A DNA stretch of 60,000 nucleotides, from NCBI RefSeq assembly GCF_032854445.1, contig NC_088303.1, positions 31,443,501 through 31,503,500 on the forward strand. The letters are read 5' to 3'. A program made the translations under genes and the position numbers. Positions 21,245 through 30,448 of this stretch are shown in pieces. Source of the stretch: Liolophura sinensis. Lineage: Eukaryota; Mollusca; Polyplacophora; Chitonida; Chitonidae. The first letter of the stretch is position 1; every line of letters starts with the position of its first letter. Under the pieces are notes generated by a model. It had not been told where the DNA came from, did no database searches, and saw nothing but the letters and a program-made list of their open reading frames with translations.

Positions 21245-21960
21245 AAAGTTAACTGGATCGGACAGATTCGCTATAGTTAGATAACTCTAATCACATATGC
21301 ACGGTCTTCAGTTATCACGCAGACTGTGTGTACATGTATGCGCTAAAATCTGTTACATTTGGACATAGGTCACCCGTTCATATTGATATCATATTGGATA
21401 TTATCGAAATTCTTTAGCTACAGTTCGCTTTTAAAAGCAAGAAATAACACCAGTTATATGGAGGTTACAATATTAATAGCTTGATCAAGTAATGTTTGAA
21501 CTAAAACCTTTGGTGTATGGCATTTATGGTAATTGTTCGGTAAAATGTAAACACTGATCAGCTGTTTGTAACTCTAAACACATACGCACGGTCTTCAGTT
21601 ATCACACTGACTGTGTGTACATGTATGCACTAAAATCTGTTACATTTATGGACATAGGTCACCCGTTTACATTGATAACACACTGGATCGTATCGGAATT
21701 CTTAAGGCACAGTACGGTTTCAAACAGGAACAAATAATGTCAGTTATACGAAGATAACGATAGTGACAATTTGATTAAGTAATGACTAAGACCTTCTTCA
21801 GCGAATAACGTTGATGCTAATTGTTTGGCAAAATATCACAGCTATAAATGCTGGTCAACTATGTGAACTCGATACATTCCTTCTTGGCGGTGTTCCCGTA
21901 GTCTTGTCTGGTGGACGCAGTCAACATAATAAAGCACCTCACAGTATCTGACGGTCTTTC
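21245..21960 (+). other. 3' UTR of gene 2, containing two tandem homologous blocks
   Basis: Block 1 (21245-21566) matches the 3' UTR of gene 1 (13949-14270) essentially base for base, and the match ends abruptly at CTGATCAGCTGTTTG. Block 2 (21567-21840) starts again with AACTCTAAACACATACGCAC and repeats the same order (CGGTCTTCAGTTATCAC, GTGTGTACATGTATGC, GACATAGGTCACCCGTT) with about 15-20% difference. Beyond it, 21850-22123 continues as a diverged match to 14280-14530. Confidence 0.8.
21928..21933 (+). promoter_or_regulatory. Polyadenylation signal, gene 2
   Basis: AATAAA in ACATAATAAAGCACCTCAC, homologous to the signal behind gene 1 at 14336, with GGTCTTTCGTGTTG downstream. Confidence 0.55.
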
Positions 21961-22123
21961 GTGTTGCACTGGCCTTATTATACCGCTCCCATTACAGGAT
22001 TGTATGAAGTTTCAATCCCGGCCTTGTGCAGGGAATTTGTAGATTTTTCCGCTCTCATTGCTCCCTTGATCTTGCTGACGATAAACGGTTGCTGGCGGCA
22101 TGGAGCCGCTGGCCAAGTTTTAT

Positions 22124-22765
22124 GGCCCTGCCACAGCTTGACCATTAAGGCAGCATACAAATTTCTGTAAACCGCTGGCATACGCTGAGTTTTTTTCCCT
22201 CAATTTTTGGCGTATACATAGAGTATTCATAACGAGTTGGACGTATACATAACGTATTAGTAACTCATACAGAACGTTTCGAGAACTTATAGATATCGTA
22301 TACCAACGAATGCTTAGCATGTTGCCCGCGTTGAGAACTTTACGCTCAATGAGTCTCAGTTATGCATAGCGCGCAAGAGCGCAATAATCACGATCACGTG
22401 TCGTAGCCCTATAAGGGCTGCCGATAGATGATTCTAATCATAGCCGCACTAGATATCGCAGCATCAACGTCTAATCAACGACATGAGTAACTTACAAGTA
22501 ACGTGTATAAACGTGTGTCAGCGATCGCATAACTCACCTACAACTCCCGAGTATGCTAGACCCATGAGCCATGCGGTGGCATACGTTGAAAGATTTGTGA
22601 ATGCACGAAATTTTTCGACCACCTTGCCGTACCACGACGTTTAGGGCCAGCGTTCTCTTAACTTATACAAAGCTTACCCGTAATTTATTCGACGTACACC
22701 GGTGTATTTGACAAATTTTTCCTACGTTGGCATACGCTGGTTAAATCGTCAAGGTGGGACAGGGC
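22124..22765. mobile_element. Noncoding DNA transposon, 642 bp, with TIRs and TAT target duplication
   Basis: The left end GGCCCTGCCACAGCTTGACC is an imperfect inverse of the right end GGTTAAATCGTCAAGGTGGGACAGGGC (about 26 of 35 positions over the whole repeat). TAT flanks both sides (22121-22123 and 22766-22768). The homologous region behind gene 1 has the uninterrupted site CCAGAGTATTACGTGCC near 14535. The interior is rich in CGTATAC and CATACG words and codes for nothing I recognise. Superfamily not determined. Confidence 0.7.
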
Positions 22766-22768
22766 TAT

Positions 22769-23920
22769 TACGTTTGTTAAAGACCACTTGTCCCGTACAG
22801 GCATTGCGTGCACGTCCATACTTCACACGTAGTGAAAGCTTGGGAGTATGTACACAATCTTCAGCTGTGTATCTCGTACAATGTGGTTTTCTCCACCTAT
22901 AAATTAATCGGCCATCTTACCGTAACTGGGAACGTGGGTGTCTCATAAGTCCGGTAAACATGGAGGTGTAGCCCCTCCATGCACTGCTGATGACGAATCA
23001 TGCTGGACACACAAGACAAGACGCCACAGTTGTATCCACAAAAAGGTTTATACGGTATATCCGTAAGATAGTAATGAAGTAGTAAGGCAAGTAAGGCAGA
23101 CGTACAAGTTAACACGCTGAGTTCTATTTTTCCAACTGTATAAGAGTCCCGCACGGTGCGTATACAGTGATACACTGTACACAGGTACAGTATGACTTTA
23201 GTATGACGTAAGCATGTGACGAAACACCACAAATTACGTACAGAATAAACCCGGCGTGTGAAGCAGCATCGTACGTCTCGGTCACACGTGTTTGGTTACA
23301 GTACAAACACTCCAAATTTAAAGACGATGATAGCTATGCATGGTTGGAACATAGTGAACTACAAGTATCATTAACGGACTGACACTGTTAAAGTAACTCT
23401 ATCCCAAAATTCACTTTGGCTTAAATACGAAGTATAGTACTAAACAATCAAGCACCTATTCAACACCTTGCAGTACAGTTATGCGGATCACAGCTGAATA
23501 GTTCACGCCAGTAACTTTAACATTATAAACATGGCGTCGCTACAACAGAACTTGTTTAACAGAATTAGTCAAAATACAGCAGAAAAACACTACTTGTCAC
23601 ACTTTGCTTAATTGTACATACTATTAGCAAATGTATAGAACATACCTGTAAAAAAGTTTATTTACAGAATAAACCCCGCGGGTAAAGCAATTTTCGCCCA
23701 TTTCGGACACACGTGTTTCGGTTACAGTCAAAACACTCATCCACACAAGCTAGATGGTAGCGACTCAAAATACGAAAATCGTGACATTTCCTTGAAAAAT
23801 GAAAAAAAAAAAGACCCATATACAATGTAGCAATGTTCAGGGAGAATAATATTACCCCGTCATATACATAGATATTATCAGTGTGTTACATAGGCTGGGT
23901 TCCCATTGTGAAAGAATCGA
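22769..23920. other. Intergenic region with a diverged direct repeat pair
   Basis: Two related stretches of about 75 bp, 23240-23315 and 23664-23740, share ACAGAATAAACC, ACACGTGTTT, GGTTACAGT and AAACACTC in order. Words such as GTATACAG and TACAGT recur. No gene is recognised, and this may be an eroded element. Confidence 0.45.
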
Positions 23921-24062
23921 CCTCTCCGGCCGTACGTGGGAAGGTCTGTCAGCAACGTGCGGATGGTCCCGGGCTTTGCCCGGCTTTTTCCCATCATAAT
24001 GCTGGCCGCCGTCGTATAAGTGAAATATTCTTGAGTACGGCGTAAAACACCAATCAAATAAA
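23921..24062 (+). repeat. SINE family 1, 5'-truncated, with perfect 12-bp target duplication
   Basis: TGAAAGAATCGA occurs at 23909-23920 and again at 24063-24074, flanking CCTCTCCGGCCGTACGTGG through ACACCAATCAAATAAA. Only the 3' half was copied, the hallmark of target-primed reverse transcription that stopped early. Confidence 0.92.
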
Positions 24063-24074
24063 TGAAAGAATCGA

Positions 24075-24918
24075 TACTTAATGCTGTATATGATCAAGCT
24101 GATTGATCATAAAATGTATGACATACATGTATACCTAAAAGAAAAAGAAACTTCACATTCGGAGAAATGAATTATATTGAAAATGTTATGCAAATGATCG
24201 GTTTACCATCTTAGGACGCTCGCTATTGACCATTTAAGTCATGTGACCATCAATGCTTGAATTTTGAAAAAGAGAAAGGCTCCTCTCAGTTTGAAAAAAT
24301 AGCAGTTAGATGTAGTTTGGCCTGCTAAAGACGAATCTGGTTTTATATTTTCTCGCAGTGTATAGTTTATTTCTGATAATTTGAAATAAAATCCGAAGAT
24401 GAGCTTTTTGTCATTTAAGAAGGTCACGTGAATACAGACCATTGGTGCTGTGTAGGTGAACAGTCTCAGTAGCAAGATCAACTACACAGCTCTTCAATTT
24501 TGTCTCAGATTTAGACCTTATAGCTGCCAGTGACAGTTTTGTCGCAAATGCGTTTAAAAACTTGCTATGCAGTCACCTTATGGCAGTTTCACCAGTGACA
24601 CAGCCATCTAGATGACCTCTCTCTACGAAAGGGGAGCAGTGGGCTATGCGAGCAGGGCAACCATTAGGCATATTCCTATGAAGCTGGATGTTGGTGACGG
24701 TTAACATTGGATCTTAGATTTCGGTTAGCTGAAAAATAACCTTAAAGCACATATCTGAAAATAAGTTCATGCTACGTGCTATATATACATTCTTGGTTAT
24801 AAAGGATACTGCATGAAGTAAATTGTTCATTGCACGTCAAAGTAACCTATAACGCGATTATGCCATTGAACCCACCCTCACCCCTGATACACGTTCTATT
24901 ACCGTGTTAACGTGATGG
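24075..24918. other. Intergenic; nothing recognised
   Basis: AT-rich sequence without repeats that I can name and without a plausible exon. The 80-codon minus-strand frame at 24239-24481 has no family likeness. Confidence 0.4.
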
Positions 24919-25085
24919 ATTTATTTATTTCATTGGTGTTTTACGACCTACTCAAGACTATTTCACTTCCAAGACGGTGGCCAGCATTATGGTGGGAGGA
25001 AACCGGGCAGAGCCCGGAGCAACCCACGACCATCCGCAGCTTACTGCAGACTTTCCCACGTACGGTCCGACAGGAAGCCAGCATT
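24919..25085 (-). repeat. SINE family 1, 5'-truncated
   Basis: TTTATTTATTTCATTGGTGT, CTCAAGACTATTTCACTT, TATGGTGGGAGGAAACCGGG, ACCATCCGCAGCTTACTG and CAGGAAGCCAGCATTGTTGC. Confidence 0.85.
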
Positions 25086-25185
25086 GTTGCAAATGTCGCC
25101 ATTGTTGTATATGGCTTATGTCATATTAAAGAAGCCAGGTTGAAATATTAAACTGATATGAAGGATACTCTATTGAATATAGCTA

Positions 25186-25430
25186 AAAATTTACGCTGAA
25201 CCCCTATTTAACCCCTATAAATAGCGTCCTGAAAAAAAAATCTTCGGCAGTTTGAGTAAAATTTTCCTGATGTGACGTAGTAATATTCCTTATGTGACGA
25301 TGAATCAGGCTGATATGACGTCGAGCAAGGCAGTTACGCTGGAATGACGGCATGCGCGTTTGAAAGTACGACGTCATTTATTACTATATCAGTGATGGGT
25401 GACGTCAAGTGTTCTTGCATGAGAGTTCAT
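25186..25430 (+). repeat. Interspersed repeat, family 3
   Basis: AATCTTCGGCAGTTTGAGT, TGATGTGACGTAGTAATATT, GCGTTTGAAAGTACGACG and GACGTCAAGTGTTCTTG match in order the intronic sequences at 38190-38430 and 57610-57850 (AATCTTCGGCCGTTTCCAT, TGATGTGACATGATAATATT, GCGTTTGAAAGCACCAGG, GACATCAAGTGTTCTTG). Class unknown; no coding capacity. Confidence 0.65.
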
Positions 25431-25980
25431 GGAGTAACAAGGATCACCGTGGGTACACCTGTTTTCACTTGTATCAGAAAAATCTGGGGTCTTTCGGAAA
25501 AGCATAGAATTGATAGATTCGAATGGTATGTCGAGGAGAATGTATCAAAGAGAGTTGTTCTGAAGCAGACCTTAAAAACCATGTGTAAGGACCGCTTGGA
25601 AGCCGTATAACTGCATGCAGTTCTATGGTTTATTTATTTATCATATATCTATGCGGGTAACCCGCCTGATATTTTTTGTATCACCATCCTCTGAACATTT
25701 TGCACGCGCGGAACTACTTTCGCACAGAGTGACCTTTCCCTGGGAAAGCCCCGCGGTCCTTGACGGGGGATTTCCATGCTGAGCTGACCTACTTACACGA
25801 ACATGCGACTTATTCTCCCTAAATTTAAGACCCAGAAAAACTAATAAAAAATTTTCTACACTGTCTACATGCCAACATTATGGGCAAAAAGGTTATAATC
25901 AAATATTTTCGTCATTTTTTTGTGTCGTCTGCTTCGTGATTTTTGGCGTCGAATTACATTCCGCAACCCTGGTAGCTGTC

Positions 25981-26605
25981 GATGTCAAACTATATGACCG
26001 CACGGTAGAGGCGTACAAAGTCTACAAGGACCACAGGTCACTAAAAATGTGAACAGCCGACAATCCATTTTACCTCGGCATCAATTACAAAAGAAAAGCT
26101 TGCGGTAATGTATGGTACAAATGCCAACCAATGGGAGAGCACACCCTAAAAATCAATTATGAAAACCATGGCAAAACGATCGAACTTACCTGGCCCGCAA
26201 AACAACATGTAACCGTCTCCATCATGTTGGTGTAGCTCCCGCGATTATTATGCAACTCACTGGTCACAAAAATGTTGCAAGTATAAATAATTACGCTGTT
26301 TTTTTCTCATGGTATGCAGGAAAAGATGAGCCACATCATTTCAAATGCACCAGTCACAAAACCTTCCGCTGCGAGCGTAACTCTTTCTCCCCAACCCAGT
26401 ACCGGTACATCCACAGAAATTGATGCAGCTGTCCCATCATCTTCTACAGTACAGAATGATCTGTTTGTTTCACGGAATTTCACACACAATGTATTTGTAA
26501 ACCATACCACCAGAACATGTACAACTGCCGGTATTTTCCAGGGTGCATCCTTCTCAAATTGCACGTTCCACCTCAATTTCTGCCACGGATCAGCTGCCCA
26601 TTAAC
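25981..26605 (+). pseudogene. Decayed Crypton-type tyrosine recombinase (DUF3504-like), C-terminal part
   Basis: Fragments in shifting frames follow the order of the DUF3504/Crypton catalytic domain: TVEAYKVYKDHRS near 26005, NPFYLGINYKRK near 26065, GNVWYKCQPMGEHTLK near 26105, then HHVGVAPAIIMQLTGHKN and VASINNYA at about 26220-26290. That is the family signature around the active-site His, but the arginine before it and the catalytic tyrosine context are damaged. The final open frame from 26314 has MSHIISNAP and ends with GASFSNCTFHLNFC, typical of these proteins. Stops and frameshifts show it is a relic. Related genes in animals include exapted forms (KCTD1, QRICH1, ZMYM), but nothing here suggests exaptation. 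Confidence 0.72.
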
Positions 26606-27139
26606 TTTGTTGACAAACTCTTTCAAGAACTCACAGAGACTTCAGCAAATTTAAAGAACTTTCAGTCATCCACATGCAATTAAATCACTTCTTCACTTCT
26701 AAAATTGGTGGTTGACCTGATTTAGCGCACTTTACAGCTGCTATAATCAATTTCAAAATGCCACTTGTCAGGTTTAAGATGATGTTTATATAAACGATAC
26801 AGTGCTTGCATTCAGATAGCATCTGTGTTTCGAAAAGCAAGCTATACTTACTTGATGTCGTATAAATAATATTTCCACGGTTTTTCGCGTCTTTGTTTTA
26901 TTTTATTTTCTTTATTTTCATATTTTTTTTTACCCAATGTTTGTGTCTTCAGCGGTGGTCAACTAGTTTGAAGTATGCTATATTTAGAACGCAATCCATG
27001 TGCGCGTAATAGTTTGTGAGCGTTATGACGGCCTGTGCACTGCCACACACTATACGCTAAGCAAAGTTGTCTGAAGAAATATCTAGATTTTATGTCCCCC
27101 AAAGTAGTGTCAATAGAAGGTATATGATAAATAGATTAA
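26606..27139. other. Intergenic; nothing recognised
   Basis: AT-rich, with a T-rich stretch near 26890-26935. No exon or named repeat seen. Confidence 0.4.
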
Positions 27140-27285
27140 CATTACACTGTGCAGATCTGCATCGTCGCATCTGCTCTCGTTCTCTGCGTTTGCATCGCCG
27201 TATCGACCGAGCCCGCAGGTTGCACGGCGACGCAACCACAGAGAACTCTAGCAGATACGACGATGCAGATCAGCACAGTGTGATG
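27140..27285. mobile_element. Long hairpin (foldback element), 146 bp
   Basis: CATTACACTGTGCAGATCTG at the left and its near-inverse CAGATCAGCACAGTGTGATG at the right. Pairing continues inward through GCATCGTCGCATCTGC and CGTTCTCTG for about 55 bp, with a central loop around CGAGCCCGCAGG. A MITE is likely; a transcribed hairpin is possible but not shown. Confidence 0.75.
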
Positions 27286-27293
27286 ACAATCTC

Positions 27294-27475
27294 TATTTAT
27301 TTACTTATTTGATTGGTGTTGTATGCTGTACTGTTATAGGCCTATATGGCAGAGGGAAACAGGGCAGAGCCCATATCCAAGCGCGGGTTGTGGGCATCTT
27401 TGCGACATACGACAGGAGATGAATTATATAAGCCAGCATAAGCTGGATTTGAACTCGCAACGATCGCACTGGCAA
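27294..27475 (-). repeat. SINE family 1, diverged
   Basis: TTTATTTACTTATTTGATTG, AGCCAGCATAAGCTGGATTT and GAACTCGCAACGATCGCACT keep the family order with deletions in the middle. It abuts the hairpin at 27140-27285. Confidence 0.7.
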
Positions 27476-27857
27476 GGTTATTCAATAAATTAAGGTGCTC
27501 TTGTGCTTACGATAATGAAAATCATCTGGCATATCTGGCGATGGTAGGCCTAGGCAGAGCAAGGACGTTCTGTATACTCGTGCGAGTCATTGACAAACTA
27601 CACTGTATATAGTATTATGGTTAGGTGCTTTTTAATAGTTGAAGAATTCTACCTCCATGGCTTAAGTGGTAAGCCTACATGTAGCCTAGTTCATATGAAA
27701 CTACAGCTTTGTATGTCCTTGCGTAAAATCACAAAACTCTTTGTAACAGGTGGGGGAATAGTCAAACTTCAGGATGATTTTGAGTTTGAGGGGAAAGGGG
27801 TCGAAGTTAATTGAATGGATTTTTTTAAAGTTTCAAGTGTTTGCTATAAATAACATG
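27476..27857. other. Unique sequence left of the D2HGDH repeat unit
   Basis: There is no counterpart in the second D2HGDH block and no recognisable gene. The 74-codon frame at 27590-27814 has no family likeness. Confidence 0.35.
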
Positions 27858-28092
27858 TCTAAAACATATCGGTTGTAAAAGAAAGTTTGGCTAAAAATTT
27901 AAATATGAAATATGACTTAATATCAGGATTAGCTAATACACTTTCAAACAACTGGGCCCTGGTAACCTGTAATTAACTGCTTTATTTGATTAATCAATTT
28001 GTGTAATTACTCATTTTGCCACAGTTACTGATCCATGCAATTTAATGAACAGTTTAAAGATGAGTTTGTTTAGAAAGATTTAAAGCTAGGCC

Positions 28093-28210
28093 AGTTTCAT
28101 GAAGCATACTTAGCGATAAGTCATCTTTAACCAAGTGCGCTTTATATCTCCACAAGGTACGTTGCCATGGTAGTCAAGGGCATGCTCAACTAAGTATGCT
28201 TCATAAAACT
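28093..28210. mobile_element. Foldback (MITE-like) element, CCATGG-core type, unit A
   Basis: AGTTTCATGAAGCATACTTAG at the left is the inverse of CTAAGTATGCTTCATAAAACT at the right, with GTTGCCATGGTAGTCAAGG in the centre. A partial third arm (GGTTTCATGAAGCATACTTAG) follows at 28218-28238. The unit B counterpart is at 41472-41589. Confidence 0.75.
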
Positions 28211-28246
28211 AGAGCAGGTTTCATGAAGCATACTTAGTGCTACATT

Positions 28247-28515
28247 ATGATAAATAGAATATCTTCACAGCCAGTGTTATGGATGAATAAAACCGGAGTG
28301 CCTGAGGTAAATGACCAACCTTTGACAAGTAACTTTCGTGAGGGTGACGAAGGTTTATGTGCACCCTACTGGGGGGAAACGAGTGATCTCCAACCAACAC
28401 AAGATTCTGCAAATGGTCACATCAGTGCTTAATGTCAAAGAGGCCCAAAGAACAGCGAGAGGGAGGATCCACAAATTTCCTTGCCCAGGGCTGGGATTGA
28501 ACCTTACATGTCCTA
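28247..28515 (-). repeat. Old divergent SINE, family 1 variant, unit A
   Basis: CAGCCAGTGTTATGGATGAA, GGAGTGCCTGAGGTAAATGA, TTTGACAAGTAACTTTCGTG and the reversed B-box-like CTGGGATTGAACCTTACATG. The open frames here are conserved between units only because the whole unit is conserved. Confidence 0.5.
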
Positions 28516-29086
28516 GTAATAAAGGTAAGAATTTCCTTCAGTGTGTATTACAAGTCATTAACAAGAAAAAAAAAACATGGCTCTATATGTTATTTAAGCT
28601 GTCAGATATTTATTACCATATTCTTGTTCATGTCCAGTGATTCTGGGTACTACGGTAAATGACCTATTCTTTCGCCCTGGGACTCGGAAAGTTGGTTGTG
28701 AATGTTACTGACTGAGCACCGCAGGAGAGCATCAGGAGTGGTCAGGGTAGTATACTGACAGTTCAGGAATGTAATAAACAAACTCGGACTTCTATGAACA
28801 GTTCATGTTTTCCTCAGTTTCAACCATAATAGTCTTACTACATGCAATGTGTAACAGTTTGTTTTATTATCGTTAGTTTGTGATAAATGGGAATTTGGGA
28901 AAAAACTCTATGGAGAATAAGCGTGACCACCTTTACGCACGTGGAGTGTCATGTCAAATATCATATTTTATACTGCAGGTCTTTCTGTATACAAAAGTGT
29001 TGTGGAATTTAGCACACTGTGAATCCGTACTTAAAGTAAATGGAACATTCTTGCAATTTCAAAGTACAGCAGTATAGTCGATATAA

Positions 29087-29342
29087 TTTATTTGTTTATT
29101 TGACTGGTGTTACTCAAGAATATTTCACTTATACGACGGTGGTCAGCATTATGGTGGGAGGAAACCGGGCAGAGCCCACGGGAAACCCATGACCATCCTC
29201 AGGTCGCTGATGGACCTTCCCACTTACGGCCGGAGAGAAAGCCAGCATAAGCTGGACTTGAACTCACAGCGACCGCAATGGCGAGAGGCTTCTGGATCAT
29301 TACGCTGCACTAGCGCTCTAGCCATCTGAGCCACAGAGGCCC
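29087..29342 (-). repeat. SINE family 1, full length, unit A
   Basis: Runs from TTTATTTGTTTATTTGACTG to the reversed tRNA-like head ending CTGAGCCACAGAGGCCC. Imperfect target duplicates TAGTCGATATAA (left) and TAGTCTATATAA (right) flank it. It is also present in unit B (42479-42734), so this insertion predates the separation of the two units. Confidence 0.88.
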
Positions 29343-29730
29343 ACCTAGTCTATATAAACACACATATCTGTTTCATTAATAAAAATTTGAAAGACTATTT
29401 TAAAAGTTTCAAAAGTGAAAATTCTTAATAAACATGTACATAAAAAAAAGTCAGGTGTAGGTTATGACACATGCTTAAATATTATGATGGAAAATCAAAT
29501 GCAACCTTCACCCTGAAAGACCTTGGCCTTGTCACTCAAAGAACCCTTATAATCCTTCATACCAATGTGCGGGGATGATAGTGGGCTTTGACACTAAGTA
29601 CACTTTCACCAAAAAAAAATCTTTCTTGGATACATCTTCTGTCTCCATTGATGATTACACACAGATTGCATTATTTTTAGAGTATAATAGTCGTATAAAT
29701 CTGATTGAAGTATAGGCCTAAATTAAACAT

Positions 29731-29880
29731 TAAGGTAAGTAGTTTCAAAATTCGGGTAAGAGGTATCCAAATCATGGTAAGTAGTTTCAAAATCCAGGTA
29801 GGTAGTTTCAAAATCCAGGTAAGTACTAGTTTCAAAATCCAGGTAAGTAGTCTGAAAATCCAGGTGAGTATGGTAGTTTC
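29731..29880 (+). repeat. Short tandem array of 5' splice-site-like units, unit A
   Basis: About seven units of 20-26 bp of the type GTAGTTTCAAAATCCAGGTAA. Each contains a GT in near-consensus donor context: AAGGTAAGT, CGGGTAAGA, ATGGTAAGT, CAGGTAGGT, CAGGTAAGT (twice) and CAGGTGAGT. The array lies downstream of the D2HGDH stop on the opposite strand. Confidence 0.8.
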
Positions 29881-30178
29881 AAACTTACAGGCACCTAGCA
29901 TCAAACTTACTTATGGGATCATCAAAAACAATATAAAATTTTCACCATGCCCATGGCGATTATTACAAATATTAACAATGTCACACAAAAAGCATAGGTT
30001 AATTATACAATCTGTCTGACGATTATTAATCCACAAAATTTGGTGAACAAATCAGCACTTTTCTACAGTTAATACAGTACGGTGATAAATGCATAATAAA
30101 ACATCTGAATAACACACTGTCAATACTGATTATTAAAATTTAAATATGTAAATACATTATATTTTTTTTATAAAAAAA

Positions 30179-30352
30179 TATTTATTTGCTTGATGTTTTA
30201 CACCGTACACAAGAATATTACATGTATATGACTGCCATCATGTACACCACTAGGACCAGCATCAAGGTGGGAGGAAACCAAGCAGAGTCCAGGGGAAATC
30301 CACGACCATCTGCAGGTTGCTAGCAGACCTCTTCACTTACGATCGTAGAGAC
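30179..30352 (-). repeat. SINE family 1, 5'-truncated, unit A
   Basis: TATTTATTTGCTTGATGTTT, CAAGGTGGGAGGAAACCAAG, CGACCATCTGCAGGTTGCTA and a short extra piece (CATGTACACCACTAGGACC). The unit B copy is at 43575-43746. It lies less than 100 bp past the D2HGDH stop codon and may be in its 3' UTR. Confidence 0.8.
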
Positions 30353-30448
30353 GTGAATAGATTTTGTTAGCAGTAGCTACTTTCAATTTTAGACAGTAAT
30401 AAACCAACGGACTTATCACAAAATGTACAATATAGTTGCATCCTACAA

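Noticed and set aside
28247-28640. Two overlapping open frames (61 and 100 codons) conserved in both D2HGDH units
   Set aside because: The sequence is an old SINE, and conservation merely reflects the duplicated unit. No independent sign of coding.
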